NCBI GenBank assembly: GCA_949987705.1
Contig: OX465286.1
Location: 8,285,445 to 8,349,444, forward strand
Direction: 5' to 3'
DNA length: 64,000 nt
Origin: Thereva unica
Taxonomy: Eukaryota > Arthropoda > Insecta > Diptera > Therevidae
Each line of letters starts with the position of its first letter. Positions within the stretch are counted from its first letter, which is position 1. Shown in pieces: positions 1 through 11,400 of the stretch. The position numbers were made by a program, and so were the translations under genes. The notes beneath the pieces were generated by a model. The model saw only the letters and a list, made by a program, of their open reading frames with translations. It did not search any database and was not told the DNA's origin.

Positions 1-3000
1 CTAACAATTTCCCATTCAAAAAAGGGCCCCTCCAGAAATTGCCCAAAACCGGAAATTTTCAAAGGGGTACCCCTTTGGATATTTTTGGGTAATTTTTCGA
101 AAGTGCTCGGATCTGGATGAATGGGGCATCGTTGGAAAGGGCTCGCTCCCCCGAGTTCAGAGCACTTTAGTTTGTCCCGAAATTCCAAGGGGTTCTGGAG
201 TTATGCCCTTTTTTGTGAACTCCCAAAGGAGGGTGCGAAATGCCCATTATCTCGGGAAATACTGGTCAGCCCGGGGTGGGATTAAATTCCCAGACTCCCT
301 GCGAGGTCCCTAACAATTTCCCATTCAAAAAAGGGCCCCTCCAGAAATTGCCCAAAACCGGAAATTTTCAAAGGGGTACCCCTTTGGATATTTTTGGGTA
401 ATTTTTCGAAAGTGCTCGGATCTGGATGAATGGGGCATCGTTGGAAAGGGCTCGCTCCCCCGAGTTCAGAGCACTTTAGTTTGTCCCGAAATTCCAAGGG
501 GTTCTGGAGTTATGCCCTTTTTTGTGAACTCCCAAAGGAGGGTGCGAAATGCCCATTATCTCGGGAAATACTGGTCAGCCCGGGGTGGGATTAAATTCCC
601 AGACTCCCTGCGAGGTCCCTAACAATTTCCCATTCAAAAAAGGGCCCCTCCAGAAATTGCCCAAAACCGGAAATTTTCAAAGGGGTACCCCTTTGGATAT
701 TTTTGGGTAATTTTTCGAAAGTGCTCGGATCTGGATGAATGGGGCATCGTTGGAAAGGGCTCGCTCCCCCGAGTTCAGAGCACTTTAGTTTGTCCCGAAA
801 TTCCAAGGGGTTCGGGAGTTATGCCCTTTTATGTGAACTCCCATAGGAGGGTGCGAAATGCCCATTATCTCGGGAAATACTGGTCAGCCCGGGGTAGGAT
901 TAAATTCCCAGACTCCCTGCGAGGTCCCTAACAATTTCCCATTCAAAAAAGGGCCCCTCCAGAAATTGCCCAAAACCGGAAATTTTCAAAGGGGTACCCC
1001 TTTGGATATTTTTGGGTAATTTTTCGAAAGTGCTCGGATCTGGATGAATGGGGCATCGTTGGAAAGGGCTCGCTCCCCCGAGTTCAGAGCACTTTAGTTT
1101 GTCCCGAAATTCCAAGGGGTTCGGGAGTTATGCCCTTTTATGTGAACTCCCAAAGGAGGGTGCGAAATGCCCATTATCTCGGGAAATGCTGGTCAGCCCG
1201 GGGTGGGATTAAATTCCCAGACTCCCTGCGAGGTCCCTAACAATTTCCCACTCAAAAAAGGGCCACTCCAGAAATTGCCCAAAACCGGAAATTTTCAAAG
1301 GGATACCCCTTTGGATATTTTTGGGTAATTTTTCGAAAGTGCTCGGATCTGGATGAATGGGGCATCGTTGGAAAGGGCTCGCTCCCCCGAGTTCAGAGCA
1401 CTTTAGTTTGTCCCGAAATTCCAAGGGGTTCGGGAGTTATGCCCTTTTATGTGAACTCCCATAGGAGGGTGCGAAATGCCCATTATCTCGGGAAATACTG
1501 GTCAGCCCGGGGTAGGATTAAATTCCCAGACTCCCTGCGAGGTCCCTAACAATTTCCCATTCAAAAAAGGGCCCCTCCAGAAATTGCCCAAAACCGGAAA
1601 TTTTCAAAGGGGTACCCCTTTGGATATTTTTGGGTAATTTTTCGAAAGTGCTCGGATCTGGATGAATGGGGCATCGTTGGAAAGGGCTCGCTCCCCCGAG
1701 TTCAGAGCACTTTAGTTTGTCCCGAAATTCCAAGGGGTTCGGGAGTTATGCCCTTTTTTGTGAACTCCCAAAGGAGGGTGCGAAATGCCCATTATCTCGG
1801 GAAATACTGGTCAGCCCGGGGTGGGATTAAATTCCCAGACTCCCTGCGAGGTCCCTAACAATTTCCCATTCAAAAAAGGGCCCCTCCAGAAATTGCCCAA
1901 AACCGGAAATTTTCAAAGGGGTACCCCTTTGGATATTTTTGGGTAATTTTTCGAAAGTGCTCGGATCTGGATGAATGGGGCATCGTTGGAAAGGGCTCGC
2001 TCCCCCGAGTTCAGAGCACTTTAGTTTGTCCCGAAATTCCAAGGGGTTCGGGAGTTATGCCCTTTTATGTGAACTCCCATAGGAGGGTGCGAAATGCCCA
2101 TTATCTCGGAAATACTGGTCAGCCCGGGGTGGGATTAAACTCCCAGACTGCCTGCGAGGTCCCTAACAATTTCCCACTCAAAAAAGGGCCCCTCCAGAAA
2201 TTGCCCAAAACCGGAAATTTTCAAAGGGGTACCCCTTTGGATATTTTTGGGTAATTTTTCGAAAGTGCTCGGATCTGGATGAATGGGGCATCGTTGGAAA
2301 GGGCTCGCTCCCCCGAGTTCAGAGCACTTTAGTTTGTCCCGAAATTCCAAGGGGTTCGGGAGTTATGCCCTTTTATGTGAACTCCCAAAGGAGGGTGCGA
2401 AATGCCCATTATCTCGGGAAATACTGGTCAGCCCGGGGTAGGATTAAATTCCCAGACTCCCTGCGAGGTCCCTAACAATTTCCCATTCAAAAAAGGGCCC
2501 CTCCAGAAATTGCCCAAAACCGGAAATTTTCAAAGGGGTACCCCTTTGGATATTTTTGGGTAATTTTTCGAAAGTGCTCGGATCTGGATGAATGGGGCAT
2601 CGTTGGAAAGGGCTCACTCCCCCGAGTTCAGAGCACTTTAGTTTGTCCCGAAATTCCAAGGGGTTCGGGAGTTATGCCCTTTTATGTGAACTCCCATAGG
2701 AGGGTGCGAAATGCCCATTATCTCGGGAAATACTGGTCAGCCCGGGGTAGGATTAAATTCCCAGACTCCCTGCGAGGTCCCTAACAATTTCCCATTCAAA
2801 AAAGGGCCCCTCCAGAAATTGCCCAAAACCGGAAATTTTCAAAGGGGTACCCCTTTGGATATTTTTGGGTAATTTTTCGAAAGTGCTCGGATCTGGATGA
2901 ATGGGGCATCGTTGGAAAGGGCTCGCTCCCCCGAGTTCAGAGCACTTTAGTTTGTCCCGAAATTCCAAGGGGTTCGGGAGTTATGCCCTTTTTTGTGAAC

Positions 3001-3280
3001 TCCCAAAGGAGGGTGCGAAATGCCCATTATCTCGGGAAATACTGGTCAGCCCGGGGTGGGATTAAATTCCCAGACTCCCTGCGAGGTCCCTAACAATTTC
3101 CCATTCAAAAAAGGGCCCCTCCAGAAATTGCCCAAAACCGGAAATTTTCAAAGGGGTACCCCTTTGGATATTTTTGGGTAATTTTTCGAAAGTGCTCGGA
3201 TCTGGATGAATGGGGCATCGTTGGAAAGGGCTCGCTCCCCCGAGTTCAGAGCACTTTAGTTTGTCCCGAAATTCCAAGGG
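1..3280. repeat. Tandem satellite array, 309-bp monomer
   Basis: About 10.6 head-to-tail monomers repeat every 309 bp; the monomer covering about 2042-2349 is 308 bp because one G is missing near 2106. The array is already running at base 1, so it extends beyond the window, and it stops abruptly within the monomer at about 3280. Monomers differ at only a few sites, for example TTTTTTGTG versus TTTTATGTG, CAAAGG versus CATAGG, and GGGGTGGG versus GGGGTAGG. Each carries an 18-bp perfect palindrome, CAAAGGGGTACCCCTTTG, which is broken by one substitution in the monomer starting near 1209. The identical 71-residue minus-strand reading frame in each unit is a by-product of the repetition and not a gene. 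Recent homogenisation is inferred from the near identity. Confidence 0.98.
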
Positions 3281-4402
3281 ATCGGATCAACTTAACTTGA
3301 AAACTTAACTTGACATTTCCACCTTAAACTTTTACATTTCCTAATCAAGTGCAATTTATCTTACGTGCTACTTGCCTTAAAACCCTCCACCAGCGCAACA
3401 TACATCCATGCTCCACCATTCTACATATACCCCCCGATTTTACATTGCTCCAAAACACTGAATGGGAATTTTTCTTTGTACTTTATATGTACACACTTTA
3501 CCCTCTTCCTCCTACCCTCGAGAGGAGTGAGCGAAGTAAAAGGCTGCAAAAGTGCATCTCCTGAATGTTAAAAATGGTTTCGCTTATGCGACTTCTGATG
3601 GTGGGTAGTATACTACCCCCGTATTTTATGTTGTATAACTCTTTCTACGTTATAGCGTCACAATCACAACCCTTCCCCACCATGCCACCTTACTATCTGC
3701 TTCGCGAAGACGGCAACGACGACGATATAGCAATAAACAGGACACAAATCTGAATGTGTCTGCCATGGTATCGTACCTTGCTGCAACTAATACTACATCA
3801 TGAGCTTTGAAGTTCACGTAGGACATGCCAGACCATACCGCTCTCTTTCTCTCTCTCTCCAATATTTCTGTTTTTCTACCCCAAAAACCCCCATTTGCGC
3901 CACCCTCCACGCCAACAGCCCTTGTCTATATCTCTCGAAAAAGGAAGAGAAAAGGCAAAGTCATTCGAGTAGAAAGTTGCGATAAGAAAATATACACGAC
4001 GAGAGGAGAGCTGCTGCTGCTTTCCGGTGACTTTTATTTATATATGAACGGCTGAGGAGGGGAAGGGGAACGAGGGGCATGAATGGATAAGTTGGGTGGT
4101 TAGGTAGACAAAGGGAGACACTGTGGCAGGCATATCGTTCCTGCAAGTACCGACGAAGGAAAAATTAAAATTGTTTAACACGACAGTTTTCTGCTGCTAA
4201 AATTGATACGTTTTTCGTCTTTAACACGTTGAATGCCATGGGGTCACCGGTGACCGGCACTGACTTTGTTGACCGGCGAAGCCAAGATTACTAGAAGCGC
4301 AAAAATTGCAGTAAATGTTCAATAAGTTTAGGGTGAAATGGCTGCCCCCACCAGGGAGCCCACTTAAACACGCCATTGGGCCCATTGTGATGCCATTCTA
4401 GT
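3281..4402. other. Noncoding stretch, no gene seen
   Basis: Unique-looking sequence between the satellite edge and the first LINE remnant. It contains a short TC-rich run near 3840-3862 and a GGTCACCGGTGACC palindrome near 4241-4254. The reading frames present are short, overlap on both strands and resemble nothing I recognise. Confidence 0.6.
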
Positions 4403-4909
4403 GTTGGGACATAGTTCAGGCCATTTCAAGCCATTCTGAGCTTTTGATAAAGCGACAGAGTTTAGAGACATCAATATTTTGCAGCTCGCTCAATCCATCA
4501 AGGAAAGGTGAGCCAAGGAAGGTGCCTCTTTTCCTTGCTAGGACGGGACATGTACAGAGAAGATGGGAGACAGTTTCTTCCTCTTCTTCATTACCACAAC
4601 TTCTGCAAAGGGACAGTGACCAGTCAGCACCTTTACCACATGTCTTATCTCCTTTTTGTTCAACTGAACAAGAGATTTTGAACGCTTTGCGTCCAAAGTT
4701 GGCCACATTGAATGAAGAGTGCGACAAACCGTTGCTGTGGTCCATCTCAGCCCAGCTCGAGCTAAGCTGATTTTTCTCACAGCTAGTTTATATGTGGCTA
4801 AGGGCATTACCATTCGGGTTAAGTGGGGTGTCCTTTCCACTTGGGTCTAACAAGCTCATCTGCCCTACAGTTTCCCCTAATCCCACTGTGTCCAGGAACC
4901 CAACACAGT

Positions 4910-5575
4910 GGCCCCTGTGCTGAAAGTCGAGTCATATGACAGTCGCATGGAGATGTCGATGTCGTCTCGTTTTTTAGTTGGTGTGCTGAGAGTCGGGTGG
5001 CGTGACAAGTCGTTTCGAGTTGAAGAAATTGTCGTTTCAGTAAAATTACGACTGTCAGCACAGGGGTCTGAGAGTGTGTATGTGCTAAGTTTTTGTGTGT
5101 TTGTGAGGAATAAATATATTTAATTAAATTCTTTTTGTGTTTAGTAGTTCAAAAGATAAAGATAGCAAACGCGAAGAATTAAAAATTTCTTCCCAAACAA
5201 TTGTGTAATTTGTCATTACGCAATTCTCAGCATATCTCTGCTCTTCAGCCACATCTGGATGGTTTTCTAAAATTCGAACTTATGTTTCGAATTGTTTTCT
5301 ATTTATAATTTTTATTCTGATTAATTATTAAAAACTTAAAATTAAACCCTTCAAAATAACAACTATGTATTTTCTTTCAAATTTTCTTACTTTGTCACTA
5401 ACGCAAACGGCCCGACCAAAAGTGACAACAAAACGACAATAAAAACGACTGTCAGCACACCAAATAAGCTGTCATTTATGTCAGCAGATTTTACACGACA
5501 AGAATCGACTTTCAGCACACCGCTGTATTAGCTTCACTTCATATGACAGCAAATACGACTTTCAGCACAGGGACC
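4910..5575. mobile_element. MITE with GGCCCCTGTGCTGAAAG termini, copy 1
   Basis: The left end GGCCCCTGTGCTGAAAGTCG and the complement of the right end (GGTCCCTGTGCTGAAAGTCG) form 20-bp terminal inverted repeats with one mismatch. The flanks carry a perfect 3-bp duplication, AGT (4907-4909 and 5576-5578). Removing the element restores the RNase H reading of the host LINE. The motif CGACT(T/G)TCAGCACA recurs inside at about 5051, 5442, 5505 and 5555, so the right side looks like stacked termini. There is no coding capacity. A 3-bp duplication and GG-starting ends suggest PIF/Harbinger mobilisation (inference). A 224-bp relative lies at 43059-43282. Confidence 0.88.
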
Positions 5576-5578
5576 AGT

Positions 5579-6120
5579 GTTATATCAAACTGAGCGGCAG
5601 TCTCACACAGAGACCTGCGGCAGTTCAGAAGAGTCGTGGATGTTGTGACGACCGAATTAAGAGCCTTGAGGGCCGCTTGGCTATCCGATAGAATACATAT
5701 ATTCTTATGAGATATATTATTTATCTTCAACCATTCGAGAGCCTCCCAGATCGCAGTGACTTCCGCTTGGAAGACGCTGCAGTGGTCGGGTAGAAGAAGA
5801 GAGGTATTTATATTTAATGCCTTGGAAAAAATACCAGAGCCTATACTGTTGCCAATTTTTGAGCCATCTGTGAAGACACACAATGACCCAGTTGGGATAA
5901 CACCATCTGTCCAGTCATCTTTGGCCGGAATGATGGTATTGAAACCTTTCTCCAAGGTCCACGTAGGTGTAGTATAATCTAGGTTGTTCATATGAGTATG
6001 GAGTCCATCCAAGAGAAGCCTTTGTACTGGCATTGCTCGGCGTGTATGTCCAAAGGAGTAAGATGCAATAAGACATCCAGCGCAGCTGTAGGGGTGCTTC
6101 TCATTGCACCACTGATACAC
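5579..6120 (-). pseudogene. RNase H domain of LINE-L (interrupted)
   Basis: Open minus-strand segment encoding the region between the RT thumb and RNase H, followed by most of the RNase H domain. Visible motifs are the VFTDGSK catalytic-Asp strand, HCSVFQAEVTAIWEALEWL with the catalytic Glu, and LSDSQAALKAL with the third acidic residue. The final HSGIRGN box is separated from it by the MITE at 4910-5575 and lies at about 4855-4900. As a non-LTR RNase H it would remove RNA from the cDNA hybrid. It is broken by the insertion and by flanking frameshifts, so only the domain identity is certain. Confidence 0.85.
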
Positions 6121-6720
6121 AGCTCAGCTGTTCTTTGGACCCTTTCCAGTATCTTACGATACGTAATCTTTTGCTATGCAGTCCACCACACCGATATGCA
6201 TAAGTATGCGGGGCTTAAGGCCCCAGTTGACTCCGATCGTTCTCTGGCATAAGAAGAGAGCTGTTTTGGCCTTATTTGCTCTTTATAAAAGATTCGGCCT
6301 CCACGTTAGTTTCCTATCGAGTACGAGACCTAGAAATTTCGCATCCTCCTTTAGATGCAGTGTTTCATTGCAAAGTCTTAAAGAAGGAAAATTGGGAAGT
6401 CTATGCTTCTTTGTAAAGAGCACTACTTCAGTCTTGGCTGGGTTGACGCCTAGACCCTTTGTAGTAGCCCAGTGAGCAAGAGTATCCAATGCTTGTTGCA
6501 TTATATCTCTTATTGTTGAGATGTACTTGCCGGTCACCACCAGAACAATATCATCAGCATAGGCCACCGTGGTGCACCCAGACCCCTTTAGAGTTATCAG
6601 CACTTCATTGACTGTCATATTCCAAAGGAGCGGCGATAAGACCCCACCTTGTGGTGTGCCTCCTCTAACCCGTCTGACTTCTTCCGAATGCCCCAGGCTG
6701 GTTTTTATGGCGTATCGTTG

Positions 6721-7807
6721 CTGCTGTAGCTTCGTTTTCCCAAATCATAAATGCTCAACCACGAATAAAAGAAACAAGAAAATAAATAGATCTACTTAAA
6801 CCCTCTGCGTGAACCCTTTATGTGGGTACGACAACTCGCGTCGTCCTTAATACCTTGGAGTGGGCCATCAGTGCCTGACATATGCTGATGGGCATTACTT
6901 ATCGTCCAAGCACTCGCGACCAAACGTGCATGTAGAGCTTATGCATTCTGTAGATGCACACTATCATATTCAATTTTTTTATAATGGTTTTAAGTACAAA
7001 ATATGAGTTTGTTTAAAGCCATTCACTTTTTTTTGCTGCTGTTCTCCACCAGTTATACCTACACCGATAATAACGTAATTACCAGCTGAACTACGCGGTT
7101 TTTTTCCTTCATTTGCCGTCTTTACACTTTATTTAGAACGCTTTAACCGCACCAATGTATAGAGAGAGATAGCAGCGCGGAAAATACCCAAAGGTATCAC
7201 TTACCACAACCCTTTTGAACTGTGAGATAAAAATCAAGAGAAAAGCCCAACCAGAATATATACGAAACAAAAAAAAAAGGTGTGTGTGCTGTAACCGAAG
7301 AGTGTAAGAAGTTGAAGAGGGTAAATCATTACTTGCTGTCTGTCGTCGGCCAGAACCTTGTACGGAAAATTCATAGTTCGATATTTCTTTTGCATTTTTT
7401 AAGCATTGTTTCTGCTTTATAGAAGTTCTACATGGGTTTCAGAGAGTGCCCTTTTTAGTCTCGTAAAAGGGGACCGAAATAAAAGCTGCTAACGATTAGT
7501 TTGAGTAGATTTTGCTAAGTGGTTGAACGATTAAGTGGTGGCGTTGTTTTTTTGTTTGTTTTTTGTTTTAAAAAGGGTGTCTGCATTGCATTGATTGAGT
7601 TTTAGCACAGAGTACTTAATATACAGAGGGAACAACGAAGAACAAAATGTGTTATCAAATTATTTTGAAGTAAGCTTTTGGCAAGCTTTTTGTGAGAGAC
7701 AATATCAAATTTGAAGAGAGAAAATTCAGTCCAATTTAACTTTTTCTCACGACTTCGTTGGCGCAGCAACAAGCGCCGGGCAGAGGGTCTTACCTTACCA
7801 CACATAT
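6721..7807. other. Noncoding stretch, no gene seen
   Basis: AT-rich sequence with scattered homopolymer runs. No recognisable coding region, RNA gene or transposon terminus was found here. Confidence 0.55.
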
Positions 7808-7811
7808 AAAT

Positions 7812-8067
7812 CGATACCTCCCACGTAAGTTGTTGTAACCCACAATATGCATGTTTTACACGTTAACCGTTGCGTAGGTAGAAACAATGTTATACGCCGC
7901 CGTGGTAATAATGATACAACTTTATACGTCTGGTAAATATTCTTTAAAAATGTATTTTTTTATTTCTTTTACTCTTAACACATAAAATAGGCAAAAATAG
8001 TCGGTTTAGTTTAAAAAATGTAAAACATGCATACTGTGGGTTACAACAACTTACGTGGGAGGTATCG
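7812..8067. mobile_element. MITE with about 49-bp inverted repeats and AAAT duplication
   Basis: The left arm 7812-7860, starting CGATACCTCCCACGTAAG, matches the reverse complement of 8019-8067 with one mismatch over about 49 bp. A 4-bp direct repeat AAAT flanks the element at 7808-7811 and 8068-8071. The roughly 160-bp core has no coding capacity. The superfamily is unassigned. Confidence 0.85.
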
Positions 8068-8239
8068 AAATAATGTGCCAGCATATTATTATGGAGGAAG
8101 TTGATAGGAGCAATCCGGCGCGGTAAGGGAAATTCGAAAGGGGGGGGGGGGAGGTTTTTTCTAGTCCCAGACGTCTGCTATGAGTGTTTTTTTTTTCATT
8201 TATGCACGTACTTAGAAAAAAAAACAAAGTTTTCTGCCC

Positions 8240-10185
8240 ATGAACAAAATTAAATTTTGGTGGATAGCAAAAACAAAAGTCCCCGATGTTTCTGATCAAG
8301 GAACCTATTTCCTTGAACTTTTTCTTAGTTCTCATCCAACGCGATACACCGTCGAAATAGATTCACCTCTGAGCAATTCGGACCACTGTGTAGTCAGCGC
8401 TAACGTTCCATTCAAATTTCCCACCCCTCCCAAACCAGTTAAGAGAAGGCTAATTGGCTGGGGCTTTTATTAATTTTTTCCAGTCCACCGACAGGGATTT
8501 GTGTTTCCGAAACAATAATGCCAACTATGCCGCTATCGCCAAGATCATACAGGCAGGAATGCAATTGTTAATTCCCCATTCTACTAAATCTGTGAGGACT
8601 AGGCCTAACATAAGAGTAGCGAGAGTGAATCTCTCCGCCTAGAGTATATAAAACTAAGAAATTCCTGTAAAGGCACCATCAGAAATGCTAGAACTTCATT
8701 TGACAGCAAGTTGTGAGGTAAGCTCCTTAATGCAACCTCTGGTAGCAAAAGCTTCTGGTCCTTGGCAAGCTCTATAAAGAAGAATTTCACTACATACACA
8801 ACTCCTTGATTTATCCATAATGAGAAAGTGATAACCGACAGCAAATTCAAAACCGATTTTTTAGCATCTTTTACCCGAAACTTATACGCTACCCGCGATT
8901 CGATTCGAGCACAACGTTCATTTAATGGACAGGGTATTCTTTAGGACTAGCGAGGTGTACAGGTGCCTCAAGGAGCTCGATGCCAACAAAGCCACTGGAC
9001 CCGATAATATACCCCCCCCCCCTATCGTCTTAAAACAATGCGCCTTAGCTTTGGCTAAACCTTTGTGCAAACTTTTTGCCTTATCATATTTCTCCGGAGC
9101 TTATCTAGACTCTTGGAAACTTGCACATGTTCAGCACATACCTAAAAATGGTTACTTCAGCAGTCCCTTCAACTACCGAGACGACGACGATATCTGACAA
9201 AAAGCTTATGGGGTATCTAGAATCCACCCTACCTATAAACGACAGATAGTATGGCTTTCGACAAAAAAAAATCTACTGGCGATCTTTTAGTTTGCTACAC
9301 AACACCTCAACCAAAGTTTGCATCAAGGCTTTTGATAGAGTTCGGCACTCAGCCCTGTTGACTAAATTCAAGAATCGTTTCGAGTTCAACCCCAACAAAA
9401 CCAAGTACTGTCTTATTTCCAATAAAAAGCTCAACACCTCTCCATCCGTGAAAGTGGGCGAAGTTGAACTAATAGCTGACCCTTCCCTACACATCTTAGA
9501 CGCTGCATTAGCCAATGATCTGCGATGGAATGACCACATATTCCAAATCGCCAAACAAGCATCCCAGTGCTTGGCATTTCTTAAGAGGTGCAAGTTCCTC
9601 CTTTAGCCATAGGCCCATCGCCCCGTGCTATCATATATAAATCCTACATTCGGCCTCTTGTCGAATATAACTCCCTAATTTGGGGCGGCGCTTCGATAAC
9701 CACCTTGTCGTCGTTAGATAAACTACAAAAAAGGGCCCTTAAACTAATCAATGACGACACCGTTTGCTCCATCATCGACCTCTTGAGCCACCGTAGAAAT
9801 GTAGCAGCACTAACAAAATTTTATCGCTACTAAAAGGCCATCCATCTAAATAAACGCTCTCCTGCCTCTACGGTAAAATTATACTCTCAGCACCAGATTA
9901 GCCCACACGTCTCACTCCCACCACTCGCAGGAATTCGTTTCTAAATAGAACTATACGACTGTGGAACAATCTTTCGCAGTCGATATTTCCGAGCTCTTAC
10001 AACATCCAAGAGTTCAAATGCCGGGATCACCGCCACCTTCTTCAACATCCCTTCGAAGCCTCTTAACCTTTAACGTATTCCCCTCCCCGTAATTGGTTTT
10101 CTGCTAGACATTGCACCCTGACGTGACAAACGACATAACGGACTGGCTGATTCCTTACCTTAGTACTGCCATATAAAAAATTTGT
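8240..10185 (+). mobile_element. LINE-J remnant (Jockey/CR1/Daphne-like), degenerate copy
   Basis: The plus strand carries, in order: the C-terminal part of an APE-type endonuclease (SSHPTRYTVEIDSPL...NSDHCVVSA, about 8330-8405); an N-terminal RT region (NKATGPDNIP, about 8985-9015); a GFRQKKSTGDLLVCY palm fragment near 9257; and the RT thumb and C-terminus (DLRWNDHIFQIAKQASQ near 9518; NVAALTKFYRY to 9832). Frameshifts and deletions, including loss of the FADD region, make it dead. The 3' end near 10100-10180 (GTACTGCCATATAAAAAA) corresponds to the family tail. No RNase H is seen. Better-preserved copies lie at 51815-52853 and 26677-29335. Confidence 0.82.
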
Positions 10186-10195
10186 TTATCAAAAA

Positions 10196-10334
10196 AATCC
10201 AAGGGGTTCGGGAGTTATGGCCTTCTTGTGATTTCCCCAAGTAAGGGCTCCAAAATGCCCATTATCAGACAGGCAGACTCGACCAGAAGGTCCCAAAGAA
10301 TTTCTCATCCAAAAACGGGCTACTCCGGCAATTA
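10196..10334. repeat. Diverged relic of the 309-bp satellite
   Basis: AATCCAAGGGGTTCGGGAGT at about 10195, followed by recognisable but mutated versions of the satellite segments that carry ATGCCCATTATC, AGACTC and CATCCAAAAACGGGC, in the same order as a monomer. About 140 bp, or half a unit, is present. It directly follows the A-rich 3' end of the LINE-J copy. It is much more diverged than the array monomers are from one another. Confidence 0.8.
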
Positions 10335-10336
10335 TC

Positions 10337-10446
10337 ACCAGACATTAGCCCATAGGAGACCACGCTGCCAAGTTGGGCATCCCATACAAAGTCTGTTGCC
10401 GTAGCTGCAGGGAGATGGAGGAGAGGGAAACACTTGTGCACTTCCT
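10337..10446 (+). mobile_element. LINE C-terminal zinc-knuckle fragment (LINE-L-like)
   Basis: Plus-strand translation from about 10350 reads GDHAAKLGIPYKVCCRSC followed by an acidic stretch and ETLVHFL. This matches the Cys-rich C-terminal tail found after RNase H in LOA/I-type LINEs and resembles the CRSCGNEEEEETVSHLLC tail at 4.56-4.62 kb. Only about 110 bp is preserved, wedged between the satellite relic and a LINE-R copy. Confidence 0.6.
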
Positions 10447-10449
10447 TTG

Positions 10450-11400
10450 ACTTACTTGACTTTAGTCCCCTTAAATCTCTCATGGGACATAGGGCAGAAA
10501 CAGTTGTCCTCCAGCGGACTTTGTTTTGTGCGACAGCTCTCAGCTCCGTCCAGGATCTCCCAGTTTGTTGCGGCCTCTGCTAATAGAGGATTAGATTTTC
10601 AGGCGAATAGTTGCTACTACCAAATGGTGGTCACTTCCAGTGTGGGGGCTCCCTTAATGAGATCCTCCAGAACAGTACTCTATCTGCGGTTGACGGCCAC
10701 ATGATCTACCTGGGGCCAGTTCACGCAATTCGACGTCGACTGAAAACGACGCTAAGCGCGTTTTAAAACCTTACTATGGTTAGCTGTGGTAAACTTTTGT
10801 CGTTCAAAAACTCCGGGGTTAACTACAACATAATTACTAGCATAAGTTTTTGACGTTCAAAAATTCCCATAATTAACCATAGTAAAGTTTTTGAACGCGC
10901 TTAGTGTCGTTTTCAGTCGACGTCGAAATGCGTGAACTGGCCCCTGATTTCAGATATGTTCGCCCGTAACGCGCCATTTGGTCTCGCTTAGTCCCATGAT
11001 CTTTATTTAATATCGATTCATCTCGTTTAGGGCTTCATCCAACCGTCCATCAGAAAGCAGTGTTGTCACATTCCATGATCCGATACGTGCCCTGGTTCGA
11101 AAAGCAAAAGTCGTCGTCGTTTTGTCCATCCGATTCCGAGGCATTGTTTGCCGATTCGTAACAATGCTATTTTTATGCTAACCCTCAGCCCAACCGACTT
11201 AAAGCTCTGTTTAATGGCGCAGAGAACTTGCTGATCGACCGTCTCCCGTTAGCTCCTTCTAAAGAAGTACTCCAGGGTGCTCCAGGGGGGTGGCATTAGA
11301 GCTTGCTAACAGAGCTGTTTGGTGTTCGTCTGCAGTGACTCTTCTCGGGTTTTGATGGAAGTGACGAATCGGATGTCACCATCTTCTAAGGTATTTGTTA
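10450..11400 (-). mobile_element. LINE-R (RTE-like) internally deleted copy, carrying a MITE
   Basis: Minus-strand element with the same 3' end (CTCATGGGACATAGGGC on the plus strand at about 10479) and the same 5' region (about 10947-11400) as the long LINE-R at 19408-22610, but lacking most of the RT and endonuclease between. A short endonuclease segment (about 10600-10709) is joined to the 5' region, and a MITE (10713-10943) sits at that junction. It is non-coding as it stands. Retention of both ends is notable. Confidence 0.8.
10713..10943. mobile_element. MITE with GGGCCAGTTCACGCA termini
   Basis: A 231-bp element. The left end GGGCCAGTTCACGCAATTCG and the complement of the right end agree for about 50 bp with few mismatches, and a looser inverted similarity continues further inward. 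A perfect 3-bp duplication, CTG, lies at 10710-10712 and 10944-10946. There is no coding capacity. The GGGCC ends and 3-bp duplication again suggest PIF/Harbinger mobilisation (inference). Confidence 0.88.

Larger units (their letters stand above)
4403..6720 (-). mobile_element. LINE-L remnant (LOA/I-like, RT + RNase H), split by a MITE
   Basis: This is a 5'-truncated non-LTR retrotransposon on the minus strand. Reading from about 6710 downwards, the RT motif GGTPQGGVLSPLLWN is followed by the catalytic YADD (about 6555), a thumb region, and then an RNase H domain (FTDGSK near 5862; SDSQAALKAL near 5680). The RNase H sequence breaks off at 5579 and resumes at 4906 with VPGHSGI, because a MITE (4910-5575) sits in between. 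The C-terminus holds a CRSCG...HLLCTCP zinc-knuckle-like motif near 4560-4615. Several frameshifts make it inactive. RNase H located downstream of RT is typical of the I/LOA/R1 group; the exact clade is inferred. A second copy lies at 42853-46150. Confidence 0.85.

Noticed and set aside
282..3277. A 71-residue minus-strand reading frame repeated in every satellite monomer
   Set aside because: It exists because the repeat is 309 bp (divisible by three) and highly identical; no codon-use, start context or domain supports a gene.
1..3280. CRISPR-like array
   Set aside because: The whole 309-bp unit is conserved with no variable spacers, and the genome is eukaryotic.
3565..4146. Cluster of 60-85-codon frames on both strands
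   Set aside because: Mutually overlapping, no family resemblance or splice support.
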